A stretch of DNA of 64,000 bases from UBA12158 sp035562735 (lineage in GTDB: Bacteria > Patescibacteriota > Microgenomatia > UBA12405), in contig DATMWB010000003.1 of NCBI GenBank assembly GCA_035562735.1, positions 47,912-111,911 on the forward strand. The letters are read 5' to 3'. The notes under the pieces were generated by a model. It was given only the letters and a program-made list of their open reading frames with translations. It was not told the DNA's origin and searched no databases. Below, in pieces: positions 34,968-42,164 of this stretch. The translations under genes were made by a program, and so were the position numbers. How positions within the stretch are numbered: the first letter of the stretch is position 1; every line of letters begins with the position of its first letter.

Positions 34968-36062
34968 ATGGATAGAGAACCTCCAGCTTCTGTATTTTCT
35001 AATGCAAACAAACTGTCTGCATTTCCAAAACAAGTCGAATCAGTTTTAAGAGGTGAAACTATTGCTCCAATCACCCTTGAAATTCAACCTAGCTCCGGTT
35101 GTAATCACGCCTGTCCCAAATGTTCCGGAAAATTAAATAAAGATTCTCCTTATTATGCCGAAATAAGAAAACAATTTACATTTATAAACCCCGATGTGGT
35201 TAAGGGAATTGTCGATTCTCCAAGAGCTCCATTAGGTGTAGTTTTTGCTGGTGATACAGGTGACCCTCTTCTTCATCCCCAGATTGAGTCACTTATAGAC
35301 ATTGTCAGCGATAAAAACATTTCTATCTCAGTGATTACTAATGGCCAGGCATTAAATCAGAGTATTTCCCAAAAAATTGTGCAAAGATGTCAGGGTGTAA
35401 GGGTCTCATTAGATGCTTTCGACGCAAAGTCACACCAATTGACACATGGTAGCAATGGTGAACAATGGGAAAGTTTATTAGAAAACATTAGAGAGCTTGT
35501 CAGTCTACGGGATAATTCTCCGAAAAAAAAAGAATGTTTAATTGGTATTGGTTATTTGACCGCAAAACACACACTCGGTGGAATCATTGAGGCTACAAAA
35601 CTTGCAAAAGATCTTGGAGTAGATTATATCCATTTTCGCCCATTTTTTTATTCTAATGATGAAATTAGTCAGGAAATTATCGAAAGTTGTAAAGCTTTAG
35701 AAGATGAAAATTTCTCTGTAATATTTCCCGGCGCCAAATATCAAAATTCAAAAGATAGAAACTATCCAACGTGTAAGGCTGCAAATTTTGTAACAGTTAT
35801 AAATCCTAAAGGAGAAGCATATATTTGTTGTCATCACATAGGACAAGAAAATGCCAAAATTGATACCATTGGAACAAATCCAGAAGATTGGGATAAATTT
35901 GTTATAAGTGATAAAAGACGCGATCTAATCCAAAAATTTAATTTAACCGAATGTCCGCCATTTTGTCGTCTTCATAGTCATAATCAAACTTTATCCAAAG
36001 GAGTTTCCGTAGATTTATTAAACCAGCCTGTATCCGCCAGTCACCACGCCAAGTTTTTATAA
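34968..36062 (+). CDS. Radical SAM protein with SPASM-like C-terminal cysteines
   Basis: The 364-residue protein has SSGCNHACPKC, the CxxxCxxC site (Cys 45, 49, 52) for the S-adenosylmethionine 4Fe-4S cluster. GDTGDPLLHP and the RVSLDA strand follow. Later cysteines (YPTCKAANF, YICCHH, ECPPFC) suggest a second cluster as in SPASM-type enzymes, which often modify peptides or sugars. The substrate is unknown, and no precursor peptide was found nearby. The position after rmlD may point to glycan chemistry. A TTG start at 34953 is less likely. Confidence 0.8.
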   Translation: MDREPPASVFSNANKLSAFPKQVESVLRGETIAPITLEIQPSSGCNHACPKCSGKLNKDSPYYAEIRKQFTFINPDVVKGIVDSPRAPLGVVFAGDTGDPLLHPQIESLIDIVSDKNISISVITNGQALNQSISQKIVQRCQGVRVSLDAFDAKSHQLTHGSNGEQWESLLENIRELVSLRDNSPKKKECLIGIGYLTAKHTLGGIIEATKLAKDLGVDYIHFRPFFYSNDEISQEIIESCKALEDENFSVIFPGAKYQNSKDRNYPTCKAANFVTVINPKGEAYICCHHIGQENAKIDTIGTNPEDWDKFVISDKRRDLIQKFNLTECPPFCRLHSHNQTLSKGVSVDLLNQPVSASHHAKFL

Positions 36063-36097
36063 TTATTTCTATTTTTCCCAGCCTTCCATTAAAAGTG

Positions 36098-36126
36098 TTG
36101 TTTTTTGCACAATTATAGGATATAAT
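36098..36126 (+). promoter_or_regulatory. Promoter of island 2 (TTGTTT, 17 bp, TATAAT)
   Basis: TTGTTT (36098-36103) and TATAAT (36121-36126) have a 17-bp spacer. The start is expected near 36133, giving a leader of about 45 nt ending in AAGGAG. Confidence 0.65.
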
Positions 36127-36165
36127 ACCAATGCTTGTTTTAGCGTCGCATCTCATTTCCTAAAT

Positions 36166-36171
36166 AAGGAG
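36166..36171 (+). promoter_or_regulatory. Shine-Dalgarno sequence deciding the island 2 start
   Basis: AAGGAG lies 6 nt before ATG 36178, so the ATG is preferred over the TTG at 36175. Confidence 0.75.
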
Positions 36172-36177
36172 AGCTTG

Positions 36178-36855
36178 ATGAGCGACAATCGTTCTTTGAC
36201 AATCGAAGGTGGGTCGACCGTGACCATCAGTTTCAAGACTGATCCCGCCAATGATTGGCAGCTAACGCTGCAAAACGTTCGGGAAGAGGAAGGCGGAATT
36301 TTCGCCGACAATTTTCTTCTTGCCCGGAAAAACGGTCAACATTTCTTTGCCAAACTCGTAAAAGTTTTGGGGATCAAAGCCGACGGATCAGAATTTCCGT
36401 ACTGGCTTCCCAGGATTTTTGACATCGGGAATGGCTACAAATGTGGAGATGTCGTAATTCAGTTTCGCAAACACCCCCAGTCGAAACGCTGGATGGTTGA
36501 TGTGGAATCAGAATACGGCAGCAAGTCTCCCGATCTCCTAGAAAAGGTTATCCGAATCAGTCGTTCTTCGCTTGACAATATCAAGCAGGCTGTTAAGAAA
36601 ACCGTCAAGGAAACCGGACAAGACTGGCTCAACTCTCAGCGTATTGGTGGAGACAAAGTTTCCATGCATTGCGTTGACGCAGGTTGGTCACCACAGCTTT
36701 TTGCTCAGGGCAAGGTAATGGATGTTTTCGACTTCGTTGCAAATTCCCATGATGGTCCCGGGAAAATCGCACTAGTTGAAGCACTTCAACACCTTCCCAC
36801 CCCCATCGCCAAGCAAGTCGCGATGTGTATCATTGTTCCTCCAACCGAGGAATAA
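36178..36855 (+). CDS. Unknown soluble protein of island 2
   Basis: I do not recognise this 225-residue protein. It has no signal peptide or membrane helix. The N-terminal half is beta-rich in pattern (TVTISFKTDPANDWQLTL, GDVVIQFRKHP), the middle is helical and Lys-rich (LDNIKQAVKKTVKETGQDW), and the end has two short hydrophobic segments. Base composition is nearly balanced (29 of the first 60 coding bases after ATG are G or C), unlike the AT-rich neighbours. The promoter, Shine-Dalgarno site and downstream structure mirror island 1, though the proteins do not look alike. It is probably acquired. It is convergent with the FAD oxidoreductase gene. Confidence 0.75.
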   Translation: MSDNRSLTIEGGSTVTISFKTDPANDWQLTLQNVREEEGGIFADNFLLARKNGQHFFAKLVKVLGIKADGSEFPYWLPRIFDIGNGYKCGDVVIQFRKHPQSKRWMVDVESEYGSKSPDLLEKVIRISRSSLDNIKQAVKKTVKETGQDWLNSQRIGGDKVSMHCVDAGWSPQLFAQGKVMDVFDFVANSHDGPGKIALVEALQHLPTPIAKQVAMCIIVPPTEE

Positions 36856-36950
36856 AAAACTAGCCAGATGCTAGAACAAGCATGCCGACACCCCATGTGT
36901 TGACGTTTTAAGCTGACGTCTCCTACGTTCGGTCGAAGCACAATTTTTTA
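36856..36950 (+). other. Structured spacer after the island 2 gene
   Basis: CTAGC/GCTAG forms a 5-bp hairpin soon after the stop codon. TGACGT occurs twice (near 36901 and 36914), and TTCGGTCGAA is a near palindrome. No gene is visible. Confidence 0.4.
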
Positions 36951-37010
36951 TGTGTCCTCTTCTCTGATTTCAGACTTCGGTCTGTTTAAAAAATCAGGGA
37001 AGGGGACACA
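36951..37010. terminator. 60-nt hairpin with 20-bp stem and nested TTCG hairpin
   Basis: 36951-36970 pairs with 36991-37010 over 20 positions, two of them G-U only when transcribed as the + strand. Inside is CAGAC-TTCG-GTCTG (36971-36984). It separates convergent genes and may terminate both. It could also be the end of an inserted element. Confidence 0.65.
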
Positions 37011-37018
37011 GTTATATT

Positions 37019-38236
37019 TCAAATTCTCTTCCCCACTCTCTCTCCCTCTCTCACAGCATAATTAATACCCCTGTCTTCCGGATATATTTGTGCAAAGTTA
37101 ACATGAATAACTTTATTTTCTACATTAGTTTTTCTCTCCGTCTTGTCATTATAATTTTTGGTAACTATATGTTGTGCATATTTAAATCTAAAAACATGTT
37201 TTTCAATAAGTCCTTTTTCACTAAATTCAGGAAAAATTTTCTTTAAATAGTCAAAAAAATCTTTTTCAATTAAAGAGTCTTTGCATGTAAAATATTTGTG
37301 ATTTTGGGGCAAATAAGTCCCCATATAATAAATATTTTTTCCGCCATAATTCTCTGTCCCCATTAGGTTTGTATGTTGAATAAAGGCCAAAAAAGGGGAG
37401 TTGATATCATTGATATTATGCCAATAATAAGGACTTAAACTCTGTTTTGAAGAAAAAACCATCGTCACCGCTCCCAAATAATCAATACCATCTAATGGCG
37501 CCGAGCTAATAATTCTATCGAATCCGTCATCGCGAGTGTAATCACGAAGCAATCTTTCTGGATTGGTCTCAATATTCGTCTTTATCTCTCCTCCCAACTC
37601 TTTTATTCTTTTTTCCAATTCATCAATAATTATTTGAAATCCTCCTTCCATATAACCTAGATACTCTTTCCCCCTTTCACTCGAATTACCTCTTGTATGA
37701 ATTCTTGCCCACATCCATGCCATTGAAATATCTTGATATCTATCGTTAAATTTACCTTTTAATAGTGGCTCCCAGACTACTTTATAAGCATTTTCCCCAC
37801 ACCATTTTCTCATCCACTCATAAGCCAAAACATCTTCAAATTTCTTCCAATTCTTTTCTCTTTCTAGATAGATTTTAACTAGTCCCAATCTCAACTTATC
37901 AAATAAATTTAGAGGTTTAAATTTTAATAAATCTATTACCCCTGCAAACGGATATATAGTTCCACTGTAATATAGAGCAGTTTTACTCTCAAACCATTTT
38001 AACTTATTTTCCAAACCCAACTCCTTGATCAAAGCAATTATTTCTTTGTCAGTTTTAAAAATGTGATGATAAGCTTTCTCTAAATTCGTCCCTTCAATTT
38101 TAAATCCCCCCAACAATCCACCCAAACTATCACTTCTCTCAAAAATTATTACCTTATGACCCTTTTGAAGCATTCTGTATCCCACCACCAAACCTGTTAT
38201 TCCTCCGCCGATTATTGCAATTTTTTGTTTTTTCAC
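37019..38236 (-). CDS. FAD-dependent oxidoreductase (amine oxidase / protoporphyrinogen oxidase-like)
   Basis: The 405-residue protein starts with the Rossmann motif KIAIIGGGITGLVVGYRM and FERSDSLGGLLGG, as in flavin amine-oxidase-type and UDP-galactopyranose-mutase-like enzymes. YHHIFK and EPLLKGKF are typical of a sugar-associated oxidoreductase group found in glycan clusters. The substrate is unknown. The start is taken as GTG 38236, since a TATAAT box lies 6 nt upstream; a TTG at 38254 would put that box inside the gene. Residues about 228-238 (LLRDYTRDDG) come from an in-frame dispersed repeat. Confidence 0.8.
   Translation of the reverse strand: MKKQKIAIIGGGITGLVVGYRMLQKGHKVIIFERSDSLGGLLGGFKIEGTNLEKAYHHIFKTDKEIIALIKELGLENKLKWFESKTALYYSGTIYPFAGVIDLLKFKPLNLFDKLRLGLVKIYLEREKNWKKFEDVLAYEWMRKWCGENAYKVVWEPLLKGKFNDRYQDISMAWMWARIHTRGNSSERGKEYLGYMEGGFQIIIDELEKRIKELGGEIKTNIETNPERLLRDYTRDDGFDRIISSAPLDGIDYLGAVTMVFSSKQSLSPYYWHNINDINSPFLAFIQHTNLMGTENYGGKNIYYMGTYLPQNHKYFTCKDSLIEKDFFDYLKKIFPEFSEKGLIEKHVFRFKYAQHIVTKNYNDKTERKTNVENKVIHVNFAQIYPEDRGINYAVREGERVGKRI
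37525..37555 (+). repeat. Degenerate dispersed repeat inside the FAD oxidoreductase gene
   Basis: CGTCATCGCGAG at the start and CGAAGCAATCT at the end match the family outside a changed middle. The reading frame is kept. Confidence 0.7.
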
Positions 38237-38242
38237 TTCCAA

Positions 38243-38248
38243 ATTATA
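38243..38248 (-). promoter_or_regulatory. -10 element TATAAT, leaderless GTG start predicted
   Basis: Read on the minus strand, TATAAT ends 6 nt before GTG 38236. Confidence 0.55.
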
Positions 38249-38272
38249 TCTCAATCAGCTTATAACGGGTGT

Positions 38273-38278
38273 TAGAAT
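38273..38278 (+). promoter_or_regulatory. Extended -10 (TGTTAGAAT) before the DUF202 gene
   Basis: TAGAAT with TG upstream ends 7 nt before the ATG at 38286. It lies 25 bp from the divergent TATAAT of the FAD oxidoreductase gene. Confidence 0.5.
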
Positions 38279-38285
38279 TAAAAAT

Positions 38286-38534
38286 ATGGAAAATAAACAA
38301 AATAAAAAGAATTTTTTAGCCTTGGGTCGAACTCATATGGCTAATGAAAGAACTATGTTATCTTATTGGCGCACCGCTCTAACATTTTTAGTTCTTGGCG
38401 CCTATCTAATCAGACAAACTCCCGCCGAAGAATTTATATTACCCGCCACAATTGCTATTTTATTTGGTGTTGTACTCTTTATTTTTGGAACAGTTAAGTT
38501 CTATCAATTTAAAAAAATTATCAACAACAGTTAG
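38286..38534 (+). CDS. DUF202 (YidH-type) small membrane protein
   Basis: The 82-residue protein has LALGRTHMANERTMLSYWRTAL, the DUF202 signature, then two membrane helices (about 30-48 and 53-73). The family is widespread and functionally unclear. It lies alone between the FAD oxidoreductase and EF-G genes and is followed by a terminator. Confidence 0.85.
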   Translation: MENKQNKKNFLALGRTHMANERTMLSYWRTALTFLVLGAYLIRQTPAEEFILPATIAILFGVVLFIFGTVKFYQFKKIINNS

Positions 38535-38591
38535 CTTTGGAAAATCCTACCCAAACAAGATTTTTCGTGATATCATAATCAAGTCAAAAAA

Positions 38592-38621
38592 AGCGGGTGT
38601 CTTGCCCGTTTTTATTTTTTT
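38592..38621 (+). terminator. Terminator after the DUF202 gene
   Basis: AGCGGG can pair with CCCGTT (one G-T pair) around a 7-nt loop, followed by TTTATTTTTTT. Confidence 0.55.
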
Positions 38622-38636
38622 ACTATTTATCTATTA
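38616..38636 (+). repeat. Second copy of the TTTTTTACTATTTATCTATTA repeat
   Basis: It is exactly identical to 2079-2099 and likewise lies just before a translation/RNA-metabolism gene start. Confidence 0.55.
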
Positions 38637-38661
38637 GTCTATTCAACTAATTATCTAAAAA

Positions 38662-40773
38662 ATGGCCGACGCAATTCAAGTCACTAAAAACCGTGTAGTT
38701 ACCATGGATAAAGTCCGAAACATCGGTATTATCGCTCATATCGATGGTGGAAAAACTACCACCACTGAACGTCTTCTTTTTTATACTGGAAAAATTCACA
38801 AAATTGGTTCTGTTGATGAAGGTACTACCACAACTGATTCAATGGTCCAAGAAAAGGAGAGGGGAATTACCATCCAATCCGCCTGTATTACCACCTTTTT
38901 TAAGAATTATCGTATCAATATTATTGATACTCCAGGGCATGTTGATTTTACCGCTGAAGTTGAACGTTCACTTCGTGTCTTAGATGGTGCCATCATGATT
39001 TTTGACGGAAATGCCGGTGTTCAAGCCCAATCTGAAACTGTGTGGCGACAAGCCGACAAGTATCAAGTTCCTCGCCTCGCCTTTGTCAACAAAATGGACA
39101 AGGTTGGAGCATCCTTCCAAGGAACTCTTGATTCTATTACTCAAAAATTACGTTGTCCTATCGTTCCAGTTGTCTTACCTATTGGTGAAGAGCATGACTT
39201 TATGGGTGTTATTGATCTCATGGAAATGAAGATGATTGTTTATGATAAGGATGAAGAAGGTATGGAATTTACCACCAAAGATGTTACTCCAGAATTTATA
39301 GAAGCTGCCACCAAAGCCCGCGCTGCCATGGTCGAAAAAATTGCCGGTGAAGACGAAACGCTCATGGAAAAATTCCTCAATGATGAGGAGATTTCGGTTC
39401 CAGAGCTTAAAGCTGTCCTAAGAAAAGCCACTATTGATAGAAAATTATTCCCCGTCTTTTGTGGTGCTGCTTGGAGAAACAAGGGTATTCATCCTATTCT
39501 AGACGCTATCGTTGACTACTTACCTTCTCCAATTGATTTACCTCCAACAATAGGATTTGACGTTACTACTGGCGATAAAATTTCTCGTAAACCAGAAAAC
39601 AAAGAACCTTTTTCCGGACTTTTATTTAAAGTTCAATCAGATCCACATGTTGGTACCTTGTCCTATGTCCGTATTTACTCAGGTTCCATAAAAACTGGTC
39701 AAGAAGTTTACAATGCTACCAAGCAAAAAAGCGAAAGAATCGGTCGTTTACTCCTAATGCACGCTGATAAGCGTGAAGGTATAGAAGAAGGTTATGCAGG
39801 TGAAATTATTGCCTGTATTGGTTTAAAAGAATCAATAACTGGAGACACCTTGTGCGATAAATCAGCCCCAATCTCTCTTTCTCCAATCCAGTTTTCCGAA
39901 CCGGTTATTTCCCTTTCTATTGAGCCAGAAACTGCCGATGATCAGGAAAAAATGGGCGCAGCCCTCAATCGTTTAACCTCAGAAGATCCCACCTTTAGAG
40001 TTTCATACAACCATGAAACTGGCCAAACAATTATTGCTGGTATGGGTGAACTATACCTCGAAATTATTGTTGATCGTTTAAAGCGCGAATTTGGAGTTGC
40101 CGTTAAAACAGGCGCCCCACAGGTTGCTTATCGTGAAACAATTTCTCAAAATGCCGAAGGTGAAGGTAAATATATCCACCAATCCGGTGGTCATGGTCAG
40201 TATGGTCATTGTAAAGTCCGTGTTGAACCCAAGAATCGCGGTGAAGGTATTGAGTTTGTCAATGCTATCAAGGGTGGTGTTATTCCTGCCAACTTTATTC
40301 CCGCTATTGAAAAAGGTGTTCGTGAAACTCTCCAAAAAGGTATTATTGCTGGTTACCCATGTACTGACATTAAAGTTTCAGTTTACGACGGTTCTTACCA
40401 CGAAGTTGATTCTTCAGAAATGTCATTCAAATTGGCCGGTGCTTACGCCATCAAAGATGCTTTTGGACTAGCTAGACCTCTCATCCTCGAACCTATCATG
40501 AAGTTTGAAGTTGCTACTCCTTCCGAATTTTTAGGAACAGTAATTGGTGACCTTTCTTCCAGACGCGGTCAAATTGCTGGTACCACTGAGGCTTTTGGTT
40601 TTAGTACCATCGAAGCCACCATTCCTCTAGAGGCTGTTCGTGGTTACGCCACCGTTATCCGCTCTCTAACTCAAGGACGCGGTTCATTCTATATGGAACC
40701 AAGCCACTACGACCCAGTTCCTCGTGATATTCAGGAAAAACTAACCATCAAGACTACTGATAAAAAAGAATAA
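38662..40773 (+). CDS. fusA: Translation elongation factor G
   Basis: The 703-residue GTPase drives ribosome translocation. G1 reads AHIDGGKTTTTE, where most EF-G proteins have AHIDAGKTTTTE. DTPGHVDF is G3 and NKMD is G4. Domains II-V follow at normal length, including GGHGQYGHCKVRVEP in domain IV. It is separate from the rpsL-rpsG operon, its more usual place. It starts in an AT-rich spacer without a Shine-Dalgarno sequence. A hairpin, a dispersed repeat and a terminator follow. Confidence 0.97.
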   Translation: MADAIQVTKNRVVTMDKVRNIGIIAHIDGGKTTTTERLLFYTGKIHKIGSVDEGTTTTDSMVQEKERGITIQSACITTFFKNYRINIIDTPGHVDFTAEVERSLRVLDGAIMIFDGNAGVQAQSETVWRQADKYQVPRLAFVNKMDKVGASFQGTLDSITQKLRCPIVPVVLPIGEEHDFMGVIDLMEMKMIVYDKDEEGMEFTTKDVTPEFIEAATKARAAMVEKIAGEDETLMEKFLNDEEISVPELKAVLRKATIDRKLFPVFCGAAWRNKGIHPILDAIVDYLPSPIDLPPTIGFDVTTGDKISRKPENKEPFSGLLFKVQSDPHVGTLSYVRIYSGSIKTGQEVYNATKQKSERIGRLLLMHADKREGIEEGYAGEIIACIGLKESITGDTLCDKSAPISLSPIQFSEPVISLSIEPETADDQEKMGAALNRLTSEDPTFRVSYNHETGQTIIAGMGELYLEIIVDRLKREFGVAVKTGAPQVAYRETISQNAEGEGKYIHQSGGHGQYGHCKVRVEPKNRGEGIEFVNAIKGGVIPANFIPAIEKGVRETLQKGIIAGYPCTDIKVSVYDGSYHEVDSSEMSFKLAGAYAIKDAFGLARPLILEPIMKFEVATPSEFLGTVIGDLSSRRGQIAGTTEAFGFSTIEATIPLEAVRGYATVIRSLTQGRGSFYMEPSHYDPVPRDIQEKLTIKTTDKKE

Positions 40774-40797
40774 AGTTTATCGCGAGCAAATCGAATG

Positions 40798-40844
40798 GTT
40801 ATTGCATTCAATAACTCGTCATTGCGAGCGAAGCGAAGCAATCT
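40798..40844 (+). repeat. Small hairpin plus dispersed repeat after fusA
   Basis: GTTATTG/CAATAAC (40798-40815) forms a perfect hairpin. The full repeat CGTCATTGCGAGCGAAGC... follows at 40817-40844, identical to the copy in alaS. Confidence 0.8.
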
Positions 40845-40854
40845 ATAAAAATCT

Positions 40855-40878
40855 AAACCCGCCGAAGAGGCGGGTTTT
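40855..40878 (+). terminator. fusA intrinsic terminator
   Basis: AAACCCGCC and GGCGGGTTT form a 9-bp stem with a GAAGA loop and a T-run. Confidence 0.85.
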
Positions 40879-40880
40879 CA

Positions 40881-40909
40881 TTGACAACCTATAAAATTTG
40901 TAATAGATT
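40881..40909 (+). promoter_or_regulatory. Promoter candidate (TTGACA, 17 bp, TAGATT)
   Basis: The -35 TTGACA (40881-40886) is perfect. The -10 TAGATT (40904-40909) matches four of six. It would give a leader of about 27 nt for the gene at 40943. Confidence 0.5.
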
Positions 40910-40942
40910 TATGTCAGTTAATATTTAAAATTACAAAAAAAT

Positions 40943-41938
40943 ATGCCAGGATTTTTCGATAGATTAAAACCCCAACCAAAAAATATAGCTCCAGCTTCCG
41001 AACCAGTTATTTCCACCCCAGTTGAAGTTACAAAACCTGTTGAAGTAACTCCTCCAGTAGAACCAGATTTCAAAAACAGTCAAATAGGTACTCCATTTGA
41101 AACCCCTATTGCCTTTGCTCAAAGATATTATGAAGCTGTGAAGACAACTGGTGAATTAACTCCAGAAATGCAAACAAAAATGGCCGCCTTTACCGAAGTA
41201 TCAGGTATTCTGGCTGACGGTTGGCGATCAGAACAGGAAGAAAATGCTACTCTCGAAAAATCAAAAAGACCATCAGAAAAATTAAAAGATGCTCTAAAGG
41301 CTGGTATAAGACCAAATGGTTCATATTCGGTTGATACTGCAGGAAGAGAAATCGATTGGGCTTTCCAGACTATTGTTGGTGGCGCTGAAACCAAGCTAAG
41401 TCAGGAAAAAATAGTCTCTGACAAATCTCCAGAAGATATTGTCGCCGATTTATTTAACAGCGGTGGTCTTATCAGAAGAATCGATATGGGTAATCTAATG
41501 AGAGGTTATGCAGGAGCTTTAGAGGAACAATCTCGCGATGGTGGTTTTTTAAGGACAGAACAAATTGCTATGTGGAAATCACTTGGTGTCATTCCAGCTG
41601 AAGCTCCGAATGGTGGATCTTTTCCACTAGGTCAGGAAAATGCCTATCTAATTAGACTCTTAAAAAGAGATGGACAGACAACCGAGACGGAAGTTAAAAC
41701 TGAAGATGGTCAAGCCCTAATAGAATACAAAAGACCAACTAAAGTTGAAGGAGTCTCCGCTGTCATTAGTATAAGAAAAGATTTACTAGATAGTCATCAA
41801 AGAGTCTCGAATCCAGACGGCTACCAAATGGTAAATGGATTTCGCCTCGAATTAAGCCCCGAATTTTATACAGGGACATTAGGTATTAAACCTACGGAGG
41901 GGGTATCTGTGACACCAACAGAAAAACCAACCGAGTAA
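40943..41938 (+). CDS. Hypothetical soluble protein
   Basis: I do not recognise this 331-residue protein. It starts with a Pro/Val/Glu-rich region (about 15-50, repeated PVEVT units) that looks disordered. A helical domain with ETPIAFAQRYYEAVKTTGEL and ADGWRSEQEEN follows. A more beta-like C-terminal part and another Pro/Thr tail close it. No signal peptide or membrane helix is seen. It is a single gene with its own promoter and terminator, between the EF-G and EF-Tu genes. Confidence 0.7.
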   Translation: MPGFFDRLKPQPKNIAPASEPVISTPVEVTKPVEVTPPVEPDFKNSQIGTPFETPIAFAQRYYEAVKTTGELTPEMQTKMAAFTEVSGILADGWRSEQEENATLEKSKRPSEKLKDALKAGIRPNGSYSVDTAGREIDWAFQTIVGGAETKLSQEKIVSDKSPEDIVADLFNSGGLIRRIDMGNLMRGYAGALEEQSRDGGFLRTEQIAMWKSLGVIPAEAPNGGSFPLGQENAYLIRLLKRDGQTTETEVKTEDGQALIEYKRPTKVEGVSAVISIRKDLLDSHQRVSNPDGYQMVNGFRLELSPEFYTGTLGIKPTEGVSVTPTEKPTE

Positions 41939-41957
41939 AATCTCTATCTTTAACTCT

Positions 41958-41982
41958 AACCCCGCCATTCGGCGGGGTTTTC
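41958..41982 (+). terminator. Intrinsic terminator before the EF-Tu region
   Basis: AACCCCGCC and GGCGGGGTT form a 9-bp stem with an ATTC loop and a T-run. Confidence 0.85.
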
Positions 41983-41997
41983 ATTGACCTGATTTTG

Positions 41998-42006
41998 TGC
42001 TATTAT
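41998..42006 (+). promoter_or_regulatory. Probable tuf promoter (extended -10, TGCTATTAT)
   Basis: TGCTATTAT would start transcription near 42013, with a leader of about 150 nt. A TTGACC at 41984-41989 is only 11 bp upstream, too close for a normal -35. The rest of the 227-bp gap holds no gene. Confidence 0.45.
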
Positions 42007-42126
42007 CCATAAATTCAGCGAATAACCTTTTAGTCTTGTTTTTACCTCCACTTCCATCTTGCGAAGCTGGTGTCTTACTGATACAATTCTAAAGTATTTT
42101 TCGCTACAATTAATTGTTATTAATTT

Positions 42127-42147
42127 TCCGCGACAAGCGGATTTTTT
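42127..42147 (+). terminator. Terminator-like hairpin in the EF-Tu leader
   Basis: TCCGC/GCGGA with a GACAA loop is followed by six T, 17 nt before the tuf ATG. A terminator placed here, after the promoter, suggests attenuation. Confidence 0.55.
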
Positions 42148-42164
42148 AAAAAAAACAAAAACAT

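Noticed and set aside
38237..38254. TTG start for the FAD oxidoreductase
   Set aside because: It would place a perfect TATAAT inside the gene; GTG 38236 begins right before the Rossmann motif.
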